Of a stretch of DNA of 64,000 nt, positions 8,401 to 19,966 are shown piece by piece. The translations under genes were made by a program, and so were the position numbers. The DNA comes from CAZOEL01 sp964578835 (GTDB lineage Bacteria > Desulfobacterota > Syntrophobacteria > Syntrophobacterales > Syntrophobacteraceae). The notes beneath the pieces were generated by a model that did no database searches, was not told where the DNA came from, and saw nothing but the letters and a program-made list of their open reading frames with translations. Position 1 is the first letter of the stretch. Every line of letters begins with the position of its first letter. The stretch lies in NCBI GenBank assembly GCA_964578835.1, contig CAZOEL010000012.1:1-64000 (forward strand), read 5' to 3'.

Positions 8401-9586
8401 AAGCACCGTCAAGCGGCTGACCGAGCTGCTTGCGGGCAAGACCTGCGACACCGTCGTCAAAGACGTCAGAAGAATATATCTGAAGAAGGGCGACATCATC
8501 ACTCCCGAAATCCTCGCAGAAACGCCGAGCGGCCTCTGGGATCATATTACGGTCTCCAAGGATCCCTCCATTGGCATGGACGTCGAGACCATCGTCGACA
8601 ACTACCGCAATCAGGTCGAGATGGTCAAAGCCCTTTTCGAGGAAAAGATCAATAAGCTGCGGAGAGGCGACGAGCTGCCGCCCGGCGTGATCAAAATGGT
8701 AAAGGTTTATGTCGCCGTTAAGAGAAAGCTCCAGGTCGGCGACAAAATGGCCGGACGCCACGGCAACAAGGGCGTTGTGTCCCGCATCATGCCCATCGAA
8801 GATATGCCCTATTTTCCGGACGGAACTCCAATGGACATCGTGCTCAATCCTCTGGGCGTTCCTTCCCGTATGAACGTCGGGCAAGTCCTGGAGACCCATC
8901 TGGGCTGGGCGGCAAAAGGGCTGGGCATGCAGCTCGCGGCGATGCTCGAGGAATACAAGGAAAGGGAGCCCGTCGCCGACAAGCTGCGGCGCATTTACAA
9001 TCAGTTCGAGTTCGATGACTACTTCAAAGACGCCACAGACCGCGATCTCAAAGCGCTTGCCGCCGATTTCCGGGAAGGCGTTCATGTAGCGTCTCCCGTA
9101 TTCGACGGCGCCGAGGAAGCAGAAATCAGGGAGTTTCTGAAGGAGTCGGGAGTCTCAGAAACCGGCCAGACCATACTTTACGACGGACGAACCGGCGAAC
9201 CGTTCAATCAGAAGGTGACGGTCGGCATCATGTACATACTCAAACTTCACCATCTTGTGGACGATAAGATCCACGCAAGATCCATTGGCCCCTACTCTCT
9301 CGTCACCCAGCAGCCGTTGGGTGGAAAGGCGCAGTTCGGCGGTCAGAGGCTGGGCGAGATGGAAGTCTGGACCATGGAAGCTTACGGGGCCGCCTACGCC
9401 CTTCAGGAGTTCCTGACGGTCAAATCGGACGACGTCGCAGGCCGTACGCGAATGTACGAGAAGATCGTAAAAGGCGACAACACTTTGGAAGCCGGTTTGC
9501 CGGAGTCCTTTAACGTTCTGGTAAAAGAGCTGCAAGCCCTCGCTCTCGACGTCCGCTTGCTGGAGGAAGAAGACGAGGCCGAATAG
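5471..9586 (+). CDS. rpoB: DNA-directed RNA polymerase subunit beta
   Basis: The 1371-residue beta subunit forms half of the RNA polymerase active cleft. The rifampicin-binding cluster near residue 514 (GTSQLSQFMDQTNPLSEITH, then KRRLSALGPGGL) keeps the residues of sensitive enzymes. GRHGNKG occurs near 1094 and GGKAQFGGQRLGEMEVW near 1283, both invariant. I chose ATG 5471, 5 bases after AGGAG, which gives MATALTHDYRVRKNFG. The in-frame ATG at 5438 would add 11 unsupported residues. It is followed after 197 bases by rpoC. Confidence 0.98.
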   Translation: MATALTHDYRVRKNFGKIQKIIDIPNLIQMQKESYENFLQKDVPSEARSDRGLQEVFKSVFPIEDFSGTASLEFVQYSFGEVKYDVEECLARGMTYEAPVKIVVRLVVYDVDKEAGSRSIRDIKEQEIYFGTLPLMTDNGTFIVNGTERVVVSQLHRSPGIFFDHDRGKTHSSGKILYSARIIPLRGSWLDLEFDPKDILYVRIDRRRKFPVTVLLKALGYSTEELLNYFYPSEKIYLGDELTSEKELNPEILVGSRATDDIAHPQTGEVIVKKNRKLGKQTLRRLQDLGIQRLPMKTSELIGQVLAQDVIDYNTGEILAECNDTLSEAILDELRGHDVKSIELLHIEGHDISPSFRNTLLMDKVNAQEDALIEIYRRLRPSNPPTLEVATEFFNNLFFNADHYDLSEVGRLKLNLQLVLDVPLDYRTLRKEDILVSVRHLIRLKDSQGPVDDIDNLGNRRVRAVGELLENQYRIGLVRMERAIKERMTLQEVEALMPHDLINAKPVSAVVKEFFGTSQLSQFMDQTNPLSEITHKRRLSALGPGGLTRERAGFEVRDVHPTHYGRICPIETPEGPNIGLIVSLSTYARVNPYGFVETPYRKVEDSRVRGEVSYLTAMDEKDYPIAQANAPLDEQGTFTLEQVSARKAGEFVMVPPEEINYMDVSPNQLVSVSASLIPFLEHDDANRALMGSNMQRQAVPLIQTRAPLVGTGIERIVAKDSGVAIVAKRAGIVEYVDATRIVIRATEEEFVVRRGVDIYKLIKFQRSNQNTCMNQKPLVQQGDNVRKGQIIADGPSTDHGELALGRNVMVAFMSWGGYNFEDSILVSERIVKEDVFTSIHIEEFEVVARDTKLGKEEITRDIPNVGEEALKNLDESGIIRIGAYIKPNDILVGKVTPKGESQLTPEEKLLRAIFGEKASDVKDTSLRVPPGVEGIIIDAKVFSRKGVEKDERTLMIEDMEISRLMKDQRDELDIIRKSTVKRLTELLAGKTCDTVVKDVRRIYLKKGDIITPEILAETPSGLWDHITVSKDPSIGMDVETIVDNYRNQVEMVKALFEEKINKLRRGDELPPGVIKMVKVYVAVKRKLQVGDKMAGRHGNKGVVSRIMPIEDMPYFPDGTPMDIVLNPLGVPSRMNVGQVLETHLGWAAKGLGMQLAAMLEEYKEREPVADKLRRIYNQFEFDDYFKDATDRDLKALAADFREGVHVASPVFDGAEEAEIREFLKESGVSETGQTILYDGRTGEPFNQKVTVGIMYILKLHHLVDDKIHARSIGPYSLVTQQPLGGKAQFGGQRLGEMEVWTMEAYGAAYALQEFLTVKSDDVAGRTRMYEKIVKGDNTLEAGLPESFNVLVKELQALALDVRLLEEEDEAE

Positions 9587-9609
9587 CGGCCGCAAACACG
9601 TTATTTACT

Positions 9610-9650
9610 GATCGTCGCGCCGGCAGTCCACGGGCTGCGAACCGACGATC
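9610..9650 (+). other. Hairpin in the rpoB-rpoC spacer
   Basis: GATCGTCG (9610-9617) pairs with CGACGATC (9643-9650) and encloses a smaller GCAG/CTGC stem. There is no T-run after it, so it is unlikely to terminate. It may act as an RNA processing or stability element in the rpoBC message. The role is unknown. Confidence 0.5.
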
Positions 9651-9783
9651 TATTACATATTATGGATAGCGGATATCGCTCAAGTAAGTGCTCGGAGCGC
9701 TCGGCGCTCGAAAGACGCAGCAAGAACGAAACGCCTCTTTTCTTTCGAGCCTTGGTCGCCGTTCACTCACTAAGGAGGATCCT

Positions 9784-13830
<4,047 letters not shown>

Positions 13831-13851
13831 CGCAAATAGATGGAAAAGCCC

Positions 13852-13880
13852 TTGACAAACGCAGATCTGTCCGTTAGATA
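13852..13880 (+). promoter_or_regulatory. Sigma70-type promoter of the rpsL (str) operon
   Basis: TTGACA (13852-13857) matches the -35 consensus fully. It is followed by a 17-base spacer and TAGATA (13875-13880) as the -10. It lies 21 bases after the rpoC stop codon and 87 bases before rpsL. It is one of the best promoter matches in the window and marks the start of a new transcription unit. Confidence 0.85.
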
Positions 13881-13967
13881 AAGAGGATTTTCGAGTCAGA
13901 GTTTAAGAAATGACTTAACCAGAGACCGTTAGAGAGGGTTTTCCGAGCAAAGCGGAGAAAAAGAGAA

Positions 13968-14339
13968 ATGCCCACAATTAATCAGTTGGTTAGAAAAGGG
14001 AGAGAGGAAATCATTAAGAAATCAAGTACTCCTGCTCTCCAAAGCTGCCCTCAGAAAAGAGGGGTATGCGTTCGCGTATATACAACAACGCCCAAGAAGC
14101 CCAACTCGGCATTGCGCAAGATCGCTCGCGTTCGACTGACGAACGGCATAGAGGTCACCTCATATATTCCAGGTATCGGGCACAACCTTCAGGAGCACTC
14201 GGTTGTTCTTATCCGCGGTGGCCGCGTCAAAGACTTGCCAGGCGTGCGTTATCATATTATCCGTGGCACACTGGACGCTCTGGGAGTCGCCAACCGCAAG
14301 CAGGGCCGTTCCAAGTACGGAGCCAAGAGACCTAAATAG
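13968..14339 (+). CDS. rpsL: 30S ribosomal protein S12
   Basis: S12 lies at the decoding centre and governs accuracy. The 123-residue protein has the family length. PKKPNSALRK (42-51) and GGRVKDLPGVRY (84-95) carry the lysines linked to streptomycin response (K43 and K88), both wild type. Asp89 in RVKDLPG is the residue that RimO methylthiolates, and rimO is present at 34327. The gene is first after the strong promoter at 13852. Confidence 0.98.
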   Translation: MPTINQLVRKGREEIIKKSSTPALQSCPQKRGVCVRVYTTTPKKPNSALRKIARVRLTNGIEVTSYIPGIGHNLQEHSVVLIRGGRVKDLPGVRYHIIRGTLDALGVANRKQGRSKYGAKRPK

Positions 14340-14421
14340 CGAACGCTATCTTTGCGGCCATGGCGTTTCCGATAACAGTCATGGCCTCTTTTTTCCTAAA
14401 TGCTGGAAGTCGAGGAAAGGG

Positions 14422-14892
14422 ATGCCAAGAAGACGAGAAGTTCCAAAACGTGAAATCCTGCCGGATCCAAAATACAACAGTAAATTGGCGGCGAAGTTCA
14501 TTAACAACGTTATGCGGCGCGGAAAGAAGAGCCTATCAGAGGGTCTCTTTTACGGAGCGCTCGAATTGATTGAACAGCGCAGCAAACAGGATCCCATGGA
14601 AGTGTTCCATAAGGCCATGGATAATGTGCGTCCGATCGTCGAGGTGAAATCCCGACGCGTAGGCGGCGCCACTTACCAAGTGCCGGTGGAAGTTCGGCAT
14701 GAAAGAAGAGATGCGCTGGCCATGAGATGGATAATCGGTTATGCGAATCAGCGCTCGGAAAAGACGATGGTCCAGAGGCTTGCGGGCGAGCTTCAGGACG
14801 CCGCTCAAAACAGAGGCGGTTCTGTAAAAAAGCGAGAGGACACCCATAGGATGGCCGAGGCCAACAAGGCGTTCGCCCATTACAGGTGGTAA
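14422..14892 (+). CDS. rpsG: 30S ribosomal protein S7
   Basis: S7 nucleates assembly of the 30S head and contacts the E and P sites. ATG 14422 gives 156 residues beginning MPRRREVPKREILPDPKYNS, exactly the family length; AGGAAAGG precedes it. The longer reading frame from 14203 overlaps rpsL and is rejected. RVGGATYQVPVEVR (near 80) and KKREDTHRMAEANKAFAHYRW at the C terminus are typical. fusA, which normally follows, is absent. Confidence 0.97.
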   Translation: MPRRREVPKREILPDPKYNSKLAAKFINNVMRRGKKSLSEGLFYGALELIEQRSKQDPMEVFHKAMDNVRPIVEVKSRRVGGATYQVPVEVRHERRDALAMRWIIGYANQRSEKTMVQRLAGELQDAAQNRGGSVKKREDTHRMAEANKAFAHYRW

Positions 14893-15115
14893 ATCGTCAC
14901 GGCAGACATTATGCATGCCGACGCGGACTCGATCGCCTTATTGGCGCATCCGCATACAGCAGTTTTGATCCGATCTCGGGCTCAACGATTTCCCGAGGCC
15001 AGAGACGCAGCTCCTGGTTGGACTCAAGCGAGATCGGAAGTCGCCCAAAGGCTTTGGCGGATACATAGCGGTTCTGGTTGCGGTTTTTATGGATATCGGC
15101 AAGGAGGAATGAACA
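14893..15115 (+). other. Structured rpsG-tuf spacer, site where fusA is expected
   Basis: These 223 bases hold no credible gene. They contain CCGATCTCG (14970-14978) pairing with CGAGATCGG (15029-15037). There are also small local dyads such as CGGCA/TGCCG near 14900, CGCC/GGCG near 14935 and GCCCAAAG/CTTTGGC near 15045. This suggests a folded tuf leader. No EF-G motif or remnant is readable in any frame. No clear promoter was found. Confidence 0.5.
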
Positions 15116-16309
15116 ATGGCGAAGAAGAAGTTTGAGCGGACGAAGCCGCATGTGAATGTAGGGACGATCGGTCACATCGACCATGGCAAGACCACGCTTA
15201 CGGCGGCAATCACAAAGCAGCTCTCCAAGAAGGGCAACGCGCAGTTCGTGCCCTTCGACCAGATCGACAAGGCTCCTGAGGAAAGGGAGAGAGGAATCAC
15301 GATTGCAACGGCTCACGTGGAATACGAAACGGAGCGCAGGCACTACGCCCATGTGGACTGCCCCGGCCATGCGGACTACATAAAGAACATGATCACGGGA
15401 GCCGCTCAGATGGACGGAGCGATCCTGGTGGTTGCCGCCGATGACGGCCCCATGCCCCAGACAAGAGAGCATATCCTCCTCGCCCGTCAGGTGGGCGTGC
15501 CCTACATAGTGGTGTTCCTCAACAAGGTGGACATGGTCGATGACCCCGAGCTCATCGAGCTCGTGGAGCTCGAGCTCAGGGAGCTGCTCAGCAAGTACGG
15601 GTTCCCGGGCGACGATGTGCCCATCATCAAGGGCTCGGCCCTCAAAGCCCTCGAGGCCGATGATGTGGCGAGCCCCGACGCCAAGTGCGTCTTCGAGCTC
15701 ATGGAGGCCATAGACGCCTATGTTCCCGATCCGGTTCGCGATATCGACAAGCCCTTCCTCATGCCCATCGAAGACGTCTTCTCCATAAGCGGCAGAGGCA
15801 CGGTTGTGACCGGAAGGGTTGAAAGAGGGCAGGTAAAGGTTGGAGAGGAAGTCGAGATAGTCGGATTCAAGCCCACCTTCAAGACCGTGTGCACGGGCGT
15901 TGAAATGTTCCGCAAGGTGCTCGACTCGGGCCAGGCCGGAGACAACGTGGGCGTGCTCTTAAGAGGCACCAAAAGAGACGAGGTCGAGCGCGGGCAGGTA
16001 GTGGCCAAGCCCGGCAGCATCACCCCTCACACCAAGTTCAAAGCCGAAGTCTACGTGCTCAAAAAAGAAGAGGGCGGAAGACACACCCCCTTCTTCCCGG
16101 GCTACAGACCTCAGTTCTACTTCAGAACCACCGACGTGACCGGCGTTTGCACCCTGCCTGAAGGCGTCGAGATGGTGATGCCCGGAGACAACATCGGAAT
16201 GGAAGTCGCCCTCATCACCCCCGTGGCCCTTGAGAAAGAGCTTAGATTCGCCATCCGCGAAGGCGGCAGAACCGTAGGCGCCGGCGTCCTTACCGATATC
16301 ATCGAGTAG
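15116..16309 (+). CDS. tuf: Elongation factor Tu, copy 2
   Basis: It encodes the same 397-residue EF-Tu as the gene at 250-1443; every stretch I compared is also identical in DNA. Shared sequence runs from AGGAGGAATGAACA before the ATG to the first two bases of the stop codon (TAG here, TAA in copy 1). Upstream and downstream flanks are unrelated. This copy occupies the tufA position, between rpsG and rpsJ. The sharp boundaries suggest that recombination between copies keeps them alike. Confidence 0.99.
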   Translation: MAKKKFERTKPHVNVGTIGHIDHGKTTLTAAITKQLSKKGNAQFVPFDQIDKAPEERERGITIATAHVEYETERRHYAHVDCPGHADYIKNMITGAAQMDGAILVVAADDGPMPQTREHILLARQVGVPYIVVFLNKVDMVDDPELIELVELELRELLSKYGFPGDDVPIIKGSALKALEADDVASPDAKCVFELMEAIDAYVPDPVRDIDKPFLMPIEDVFSISGRGTVVTGRVERGQVKVGEEVEIVGFKPTFKTVCTGVEMFRKVLDSGQAGDNVGVLLRGTKRDEVERGQVVAKPGSITPHTKFKAEVYVLKKEEGGRHTPFFPGYRPQFYFRTTDVTGVCTLPEGVEMVMPGDNIGMEVALITPVALEKELRFAIREGGRTVGAGVLTDIIE

Positions 16310-16324
16310 TCGAATTAGCTCATC

Positions 16325-16354
16325 GACCGGGAACATCGTAGCGTGCTCCCGGTC
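16325..16354 (+). terminator. Hairpin between tuf and rpsJ, weak terminator
   Basis: GACCGGGA (16325-16332) pairs with TCCCGGTC (16347-16354). The following TTAATTATA is only a weak T-tract. It may partly separate the str and S10 units or adjust tuf against rpsJ levels. Confidence 0.5.
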
Positions 16355-16376
16355 TTAATTATAGGAATGATAAGTT

Positions 16377-16688
16377 ATGATGACGAATCAAAGAATTCGC
16401 ATCCGCTTGAAGGCATATGATCATAAGCTGCTGGACCAGTCGACAAACGAGATAGTCATGACGGCCAAAAAGACCGGCGCCCGGGTAGCAGGTCCGATAC
16501 CGCTCCCGACGAAGATCCAGAAATACACCGTTCTCAGGTCCCCTCATGTCGACAAGAAATCGCGCGAACAGTTCGAAATCCGTGTCCACAAGCGCCTGAT
16601 CGACATACTCGAACCAACTCAGCAAACGGTGGATTCTCTGATGAAGCTCGACCTTTCTGCGGGAGTTGACGTCGAAATTAAGCTCTAG
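16377..16688 (+). CDS. rpsJ: 30S ribosomal protein S10
   Basis: S10 belongs to the 30S head and also acts as NusE in antitermination. The 103-residue protein has the usual QRIRIRLKAYDHKLLDQS and GPIPLPTKIQKYTVLRSPHVDKKSREQFE landmarks. Two adjacent ATG codons (16377 and 16380) are possible starts, with AGGAA upstream. It is the first gene of the S10 cluster, in the standard order followed by rplC. Confidence 0.97.
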   Translation: MMTNQRIRIRLKAYDHKLLDQSTNEIVMTAKKTGARVAGPIPLPTKIQKYTVLRSPHVDKKSREQFEIRVHKRLIDILEPTQQTVDSLMKLDLSAGVDVEIKL

Positions 16689-16729
16689 AACTTTAAGCGG
16701 CTGGTTTTATTGAAAGAGAGCAGGTCACC

Positions 16730-17362
16730 ATGATAAAGGCAATTATCGGGCGCAAACTTGAAATGACCCAGATTTTCGCGGAGGACGGCAGCGCGGTCCC
16801 CATTACCGTCGTAGAAGCCGGTCCCTGCACCGTAACACAGATCAAGACCCCTGAAAGGGATGGATATTCCGCTGTACAGATCGGCTTTGGAACATCCAAG
16901 GCAAAGAATGTCACTAAGCCGCTCAAGGGCCATTTTGACAAGGTGGGGCAGGGATACTTCAGGGTGCTCCGCGAGGTGCGAGTGGAAGAAGCTACCGATT
17001 ACGAAATGGGACAGCAGTTTGCAGCTGACATTTTCGAAATCGGCGAGCGGGTGGATGTTATCGCCAAGACAAAGGGAAAAGGATTCGCGGGCACGATCAA
17101 GCGATGGGGCTTCCAGCGCGGTCCTTCCGCTCACGGCTCGAAGAACATTCGAGAGCCTGGCTCGACAGGAAACGCGACATACCCGGGCCGGGTCATCAAG
17201 GGCAAGAAGATGGCGGGCCAGAAGGGCAACAAGCGCGTGACCGTCATGAATCTAAGGATCGTGGACGTGCGTCCCGAGGAAAACTTGATCCTCGTCAAAG
17301 GCGCCATTCCAGGGGCTAAGAACGGCACGTTGTTCATTCGGAAAACGAATCGGGGGAAATAG
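16730..17362 (+). CDS. rplC: 50S ribosomal protein L3
   Basis: L3 initiates 50S assembly and reaches the peptidyl transferase centre. The 210-residue protein begins MIKAIIGRKLEMTQIF. The conserved loop includes GTIKRWGFQRGPSAHGS (about 123-139) and RKTNRGK ends the chain. GAGCAGG precedes ATG. The gap to rplD holds a periodic inverted repeat. Confidence 0.98.
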   Translation: MIKAIIGRKLEMTQIFAEDGSAVPITVVEAGPCTVTQIKTPERDGYSAVQIGFGTSKAKNVTKPLKGHFDKVGQGYFRVLREVRVEEATDYEMGQQFAADIFEIGERVDVIAKTKGKGFAGTIKRWGFQRGPSAHGSKNIREPGSTGNATYPGRVIKGKKMAGQKGNKRVTVMNLRIVDVRPEENLILVKGAIPGAKNGTLFIRKTNRGK

Positions 17363-17426
17363 CGTCACTATTCTCCGGCCTTCTGCCTTGGGCATTGCTC
17401 CACCATGTAGAATTTTATATTTCATT

Positions 17427-17506
17427 GTTGCGGGTTGCGAGTTACGGACTGTCTGATCTTGGCCAATTCAGCCCGTAACCCGAAACCCGCAACTTGTGAC
17501 TTGAGG
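17427..17506. repeat. Heptad-built inverted repeat (rplC-rplD spacer)
   Basis: The left arm is three consecutive 7-mers: GTTGCGG, GTTGCGA, GTTACGG (17427-17447). The right arm is five in-phase 7-mers: CCCGTAA, CCCGAAA, CCCGCAA, CTTGTGA, CTTGAGG (17472-17506). The segment 17427-17451 is an inverted repeat of 17469-17493, with 22 of 25 positions matching. The last heptad, CTTGAGG, doubles as the ribosome-binding site of rplD, ending 6 bases before its ATG. No protein is encoded. Confidence 0.8.
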
Positions 17507-17512
17507 ATCACC

Positions 17513-18136
17513 ATGCCAACTGTAGATATATACAGTATCAATCGAGACGTCGTTGGACAGCAGGAATTGAGGGACGACATTTTCGCCGTACCCGTTAAAA
17601 CCAGCGTTCTGCACGAGGTTGTCTTGTACCAGCTAGCAAAGCGCCGGGCGGGCACCGTCAAAACGAAGGGAAGAAGCGATGTTCGCGGCGGCGGAAAAAA
17701 GCCATGGCGTCAAAAGGGAACGGGGCGCGCTCGCGCCGGCACCAGCCGCTCCCCGATCTGGAGAGGCGGCGGCGTGATACACGGGCCGCAGCCGCGCACC
17801 TATGAAATGAGAGTGCCTAAAAAGGTCCGAAAGCTCGCACTCAGGATGGCGCTAAGTCAAAAGCTCATAGACCAGGAAATGACTGTGCTGGACGGCATCA
17901 AGCTCGAGCAGATCAAAACGAAAGAGTTCGCTACGATTCTCAACCGCTTCGAGCTCAAGAAGACTCTGTTGGTCATTCCTCAGCAGGATGAGATTGTGGA
18001 GAAATCGGCCCGCAATATACCGGACGTGAAAGTCCTTCGCAGCGAAGGGCTAAATGTCTACGATGTTCTCAATTATCATCACCTGCTTCTGACCACCGAG
18101 ACGATCGGGAAATTAGAGGAGGCCCTTGGATCATGA
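17513..18136 (+). CDS. rplD: 50S ribosomal protein L4
   Basis: L4 lines the exit tunnel and in E. coli also represses the S10 operon. I chose ATG 17513, which gives 207 residues beginning MPTVDIYSINRDVVG. The frame extends upstream to 17435 only through the inverted-repeat element. The tunnel loop GRSDVRGGGKKPWRQKGTGR (about 60-79) and the Gly-rich RSPIWRGGGVIHGPQPR are typical. GAGG of the repeat element is its ribosome-binding site. The end overlaps rplW by 4 bases (ATGA). Confidence 0.97.
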   Translation: MPTVDIYSINRDVVGQQELRDDIFAVPVKTSVLHEVVLYQLAKRRAGTVKTKGRSDVRGGGKKPWRQKGTGRARAGTSRSPIWRGGGVIHGPQPRTYEMRVPKKVRKLALRMALSQKLIDQEMTVLDGIKLEQIKTKEFATILNRFELKKTLLVIPQQDEIVEKSARNIPDVKVLRSEGLNVYDVLNYHHLLLTTETIGKLEEALGS

Positions 18137-18426
18137 ACGGCAAAACTTACCAAATCCTGAAGCGGCCCCTAATTACCGAGAAGAGCAACACGGAAAAAGA
18201 GCTCAACAACAAGCTCTTTTTCGAAGTTGACCGTCGAGCCAACAAGATCGAAATTAAAGAAGCCGTTGAGCTCATGTTCAAAGTGGACGTTCAAAGCGTC
18301 TCGACCTTGATCGTGAGCGGAAAGAAAAAACGCGTTGGCAAACATTTCACCACTCGTCCCGACTGGAAGAAGGCGATCGTAACGATCAAGCCCGGTCAGC
18401 GCGTTGAATTCTTTGAAGGCGCGTAG
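18133..18426 (+). CDS. rplW: 50S ribosomal protein L23
   Basis: L23 sits at the tunnel exit and docks SRP and trigger factor. The 97-residue protein has the family length, with ILKRPLITEKSN near the start and FEVDRRANKIEIKEAVE in the middle. Translation is probably coupled to rplD through the ATGA overlap. GAGGAGG lies just upstream of the ATG. Confidence 0.97.
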   Translation: MNGKTYQILKRPLITEKSNTEKELNNKLFFEVDRRANKIEIKEAVELMFKVDVQSVSTLIVSGKKKRVGKHFTTRPDWKKAIVTIKPGQRVEFFEGA

Positions 18427-18443
18427 TGTAGGAAAGGGAATCC

Positions 18444-19265
18444 ATGGGCATAAAGAAGGTCAATCCAACATCTGCGGGCCGTCGGTTCCAGACGTACTCG
18501 ACTTTCGAGGAAATCACCCGCACCGAGCCCGAAAAAAGCTTGCTGGAGCCGCTGAAGAAGTCAGGCGGCCGAAACAGCTACGGACGAGTAACGGCATGGC
18601 ACAGAGGCGGTGGGCACAAACGAAGATATCGTCTCATTGATTTCAAAAGAGACAAAGAAAATATACCCGCTACAGTGGCAAGCATCGAATACGATCCGAA
18701 TCGTTCCGCGAATATAGCGCTGCTTCACTACGTGGATGGCGAAAAACGCTACATTCTCGCGCCCGTAGGCGTTTCGGTAGGGGATAGGCTGATAGCCAGC
18801 GCGGATGCTGACATCAAACCGGGCAATTGTCTTCGTCTAGCCAACATCCCCCTTGGCACCGTCGTCCACAACGTGGAAATGAGACCGGGCAAAGGCGGTC
18901 AACTCGCCAGATCCGCGGGCTCCGGGACGCAGCTGATCGCCAAGGAAGGCAAGTACGCCATCTTACGTCTACCCTCGAGCGAGATGCGCATGGTTCCCCT
19001 CCAATGCAAGGCCACGGTGGGACAGGTCGGCAACATCGAGCACGAGAACCTCTCATACGGTAAAGCAGGTAGAACCCGCTGGATGGGAAAGCGACCTCAC
19101 GTTCGAGGAGTCGCAATGAACCCTGTCGACCACCCAATGGGCGGCGGCGAAGGCAGGAGCTCGGGCGGACGTCATCCCTGCACTCCATGGGGCGTCCCAA
19201 CCAAGGGCTATCGCACCCGTAAGCCGAAGCAGAGCGATAAATTCATTGTTCATCGTCGTAAGTAA
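18444..19265 (+). CDS. rplB: 50S ribosomal protein L2
   Basis: L2 is needed for subunit association and peptidyl transfer. The 273-residue protein contains GRNSYGRVTAWHRGGGHKRR (about 42-61) and the conserved C-terminal MNPVDHPMGGGEGRSSGGRH. That region holds the invariant His linked to peptidyl transferase function. AGGAAAGGG lies upstream of ATG. It follows rplW by 17 bases. Confidence 0.98.
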   Translation: MGIKKVNPTSAGRRFQTYSTFEEITRTEPEKSLLEPLKKSGGRNSYGRVTAWHRGGGHKRRYRLIDFKRDKENIPATVASIEYDPNRSANIALLHYVDGEKRYILAPVGVSVGDRLIASADADIKPGNCLRLANIPLGTVVHNVEMRPGKGGQLARSAGSGTQLIAKEGKYAILRLPSSEMRMVPLQCKATVGQVGNIEHENLSYGKAGRTRWMGKRPHVRGVAMNPVDHPMGGGEGRSSGGRHPCTPWGVPTKGYRTRKPKQSDKFIVHRRK

Positions 19266-19295
19266 GACGCACCAGCTTTTTAGAAGGAGACCAAG

Positions 19296-19583
19296 GTGCC
19301 TCGATCTCTCAAAAAGGGACCGTTCGTTGATTACCATCTTATGGAAAAGGTGACCAGGGCCAGAGACACTGGCGACAGAAAAGTTCTCAAAACATGGTCT
19401 CGCAGATCCACGATCGTGCCGGAATTTGTGGGCCTCACCCTGGCCGTGCACAATGGCAAAAAGTTCATTCCGGTATTCATCACCGAGAACATGGTGGGCC
19501 ATAAGCTTGGAGAATTCTCTCCTACAAGAACCTTTTACGGTCATGCAGGGGACAAGAAATCCAAGGTGAAAGGGAAGAAATAA
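19296..19583 (+). CDS. rpsS: 30S ribosomal protein S19
   Basis: S19 contacts S13 in the 30S head. The start is GTG, preceded by AGAAGGAGA. The 95-residue protein begins MPRSLKKGPFVDYHLMEKV and holds WSRRSTIVPEFVGLTLAVHNGK, both typical. Its stop codon shares one base with the rplV start (TAATG). Confidence 0.97.
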   Translation: MPRSLKKGPFVDYHLMEKVTRARDTGDRKVLKTWSRRSTIVPEFVGLTLAVHNGKKFIPVFITENMVGHKLGEFSPTRTFYGHAGDKKSKVKGKK

Positions 19584-19915
19584 TGGAAGTGAGAGCCATT
19601 TCCAAATACTTGCGGGTTTCGCCCACTAAGGCTCGGCTGGTTGCGGATCTGATTCGTGGAAAGCAAGTTGATGAAGCTCTGACCATTCTTAAATTCACAA
19701 CCAAAAAGAGCGGTCGCTTCATCAATAAGACCTTGCGCTCGGCCGTAGCAAATGCCGAGAACAGCAAAGAAGTTGATGTAGACAATCTTTTCGTGAAGAC
19801 CATCTTGGTGGATGAAGGGCCACGCCTCAAACGCTGGCGGCCACGAGCCATGGGTCGCGCAACCCGAATCCTCAAGAGGTCGAGTCACATAACCGTCGTA
19901 TTGGCCGAGAAATAG
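19583..19915 (+). CDS. rplV: 50S ribosomal protein L22
   Basis: L22 binds several 23S domains, and its hairpin loop lines the exit tunnel. The 110-residue protein starts MEVRAISKYLRVSPTKARLV and includes the tunnel-loop region KRWRPRAMGRATRILKRSSH (about 85-104), as expected. The start overlaps the rpsS stop by one base. Confidence 0.97.
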   Translation: MEVRAISKYLRVSPTKARLVADLIRGKQVDEALTILKFTTKKSGRFINKTLRSAVANAENSKEVDVDNLFVKTILVDEGPRLKRWRPRAMGRATRILKRSSHITVVLAEK

Positions 19916-19966
19916 AAAATTTGAGGTCTGGCTTTTCGGACCCGCGTCGATTTGTGGAGGTGAAGT

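Noticed and set aside
14911..15135. Small frame in the rpsG-tuf gap as a fusA remnant
   Set aside because: The translation has no EF-G motif and overlaps the tuf start; it is probably chance.
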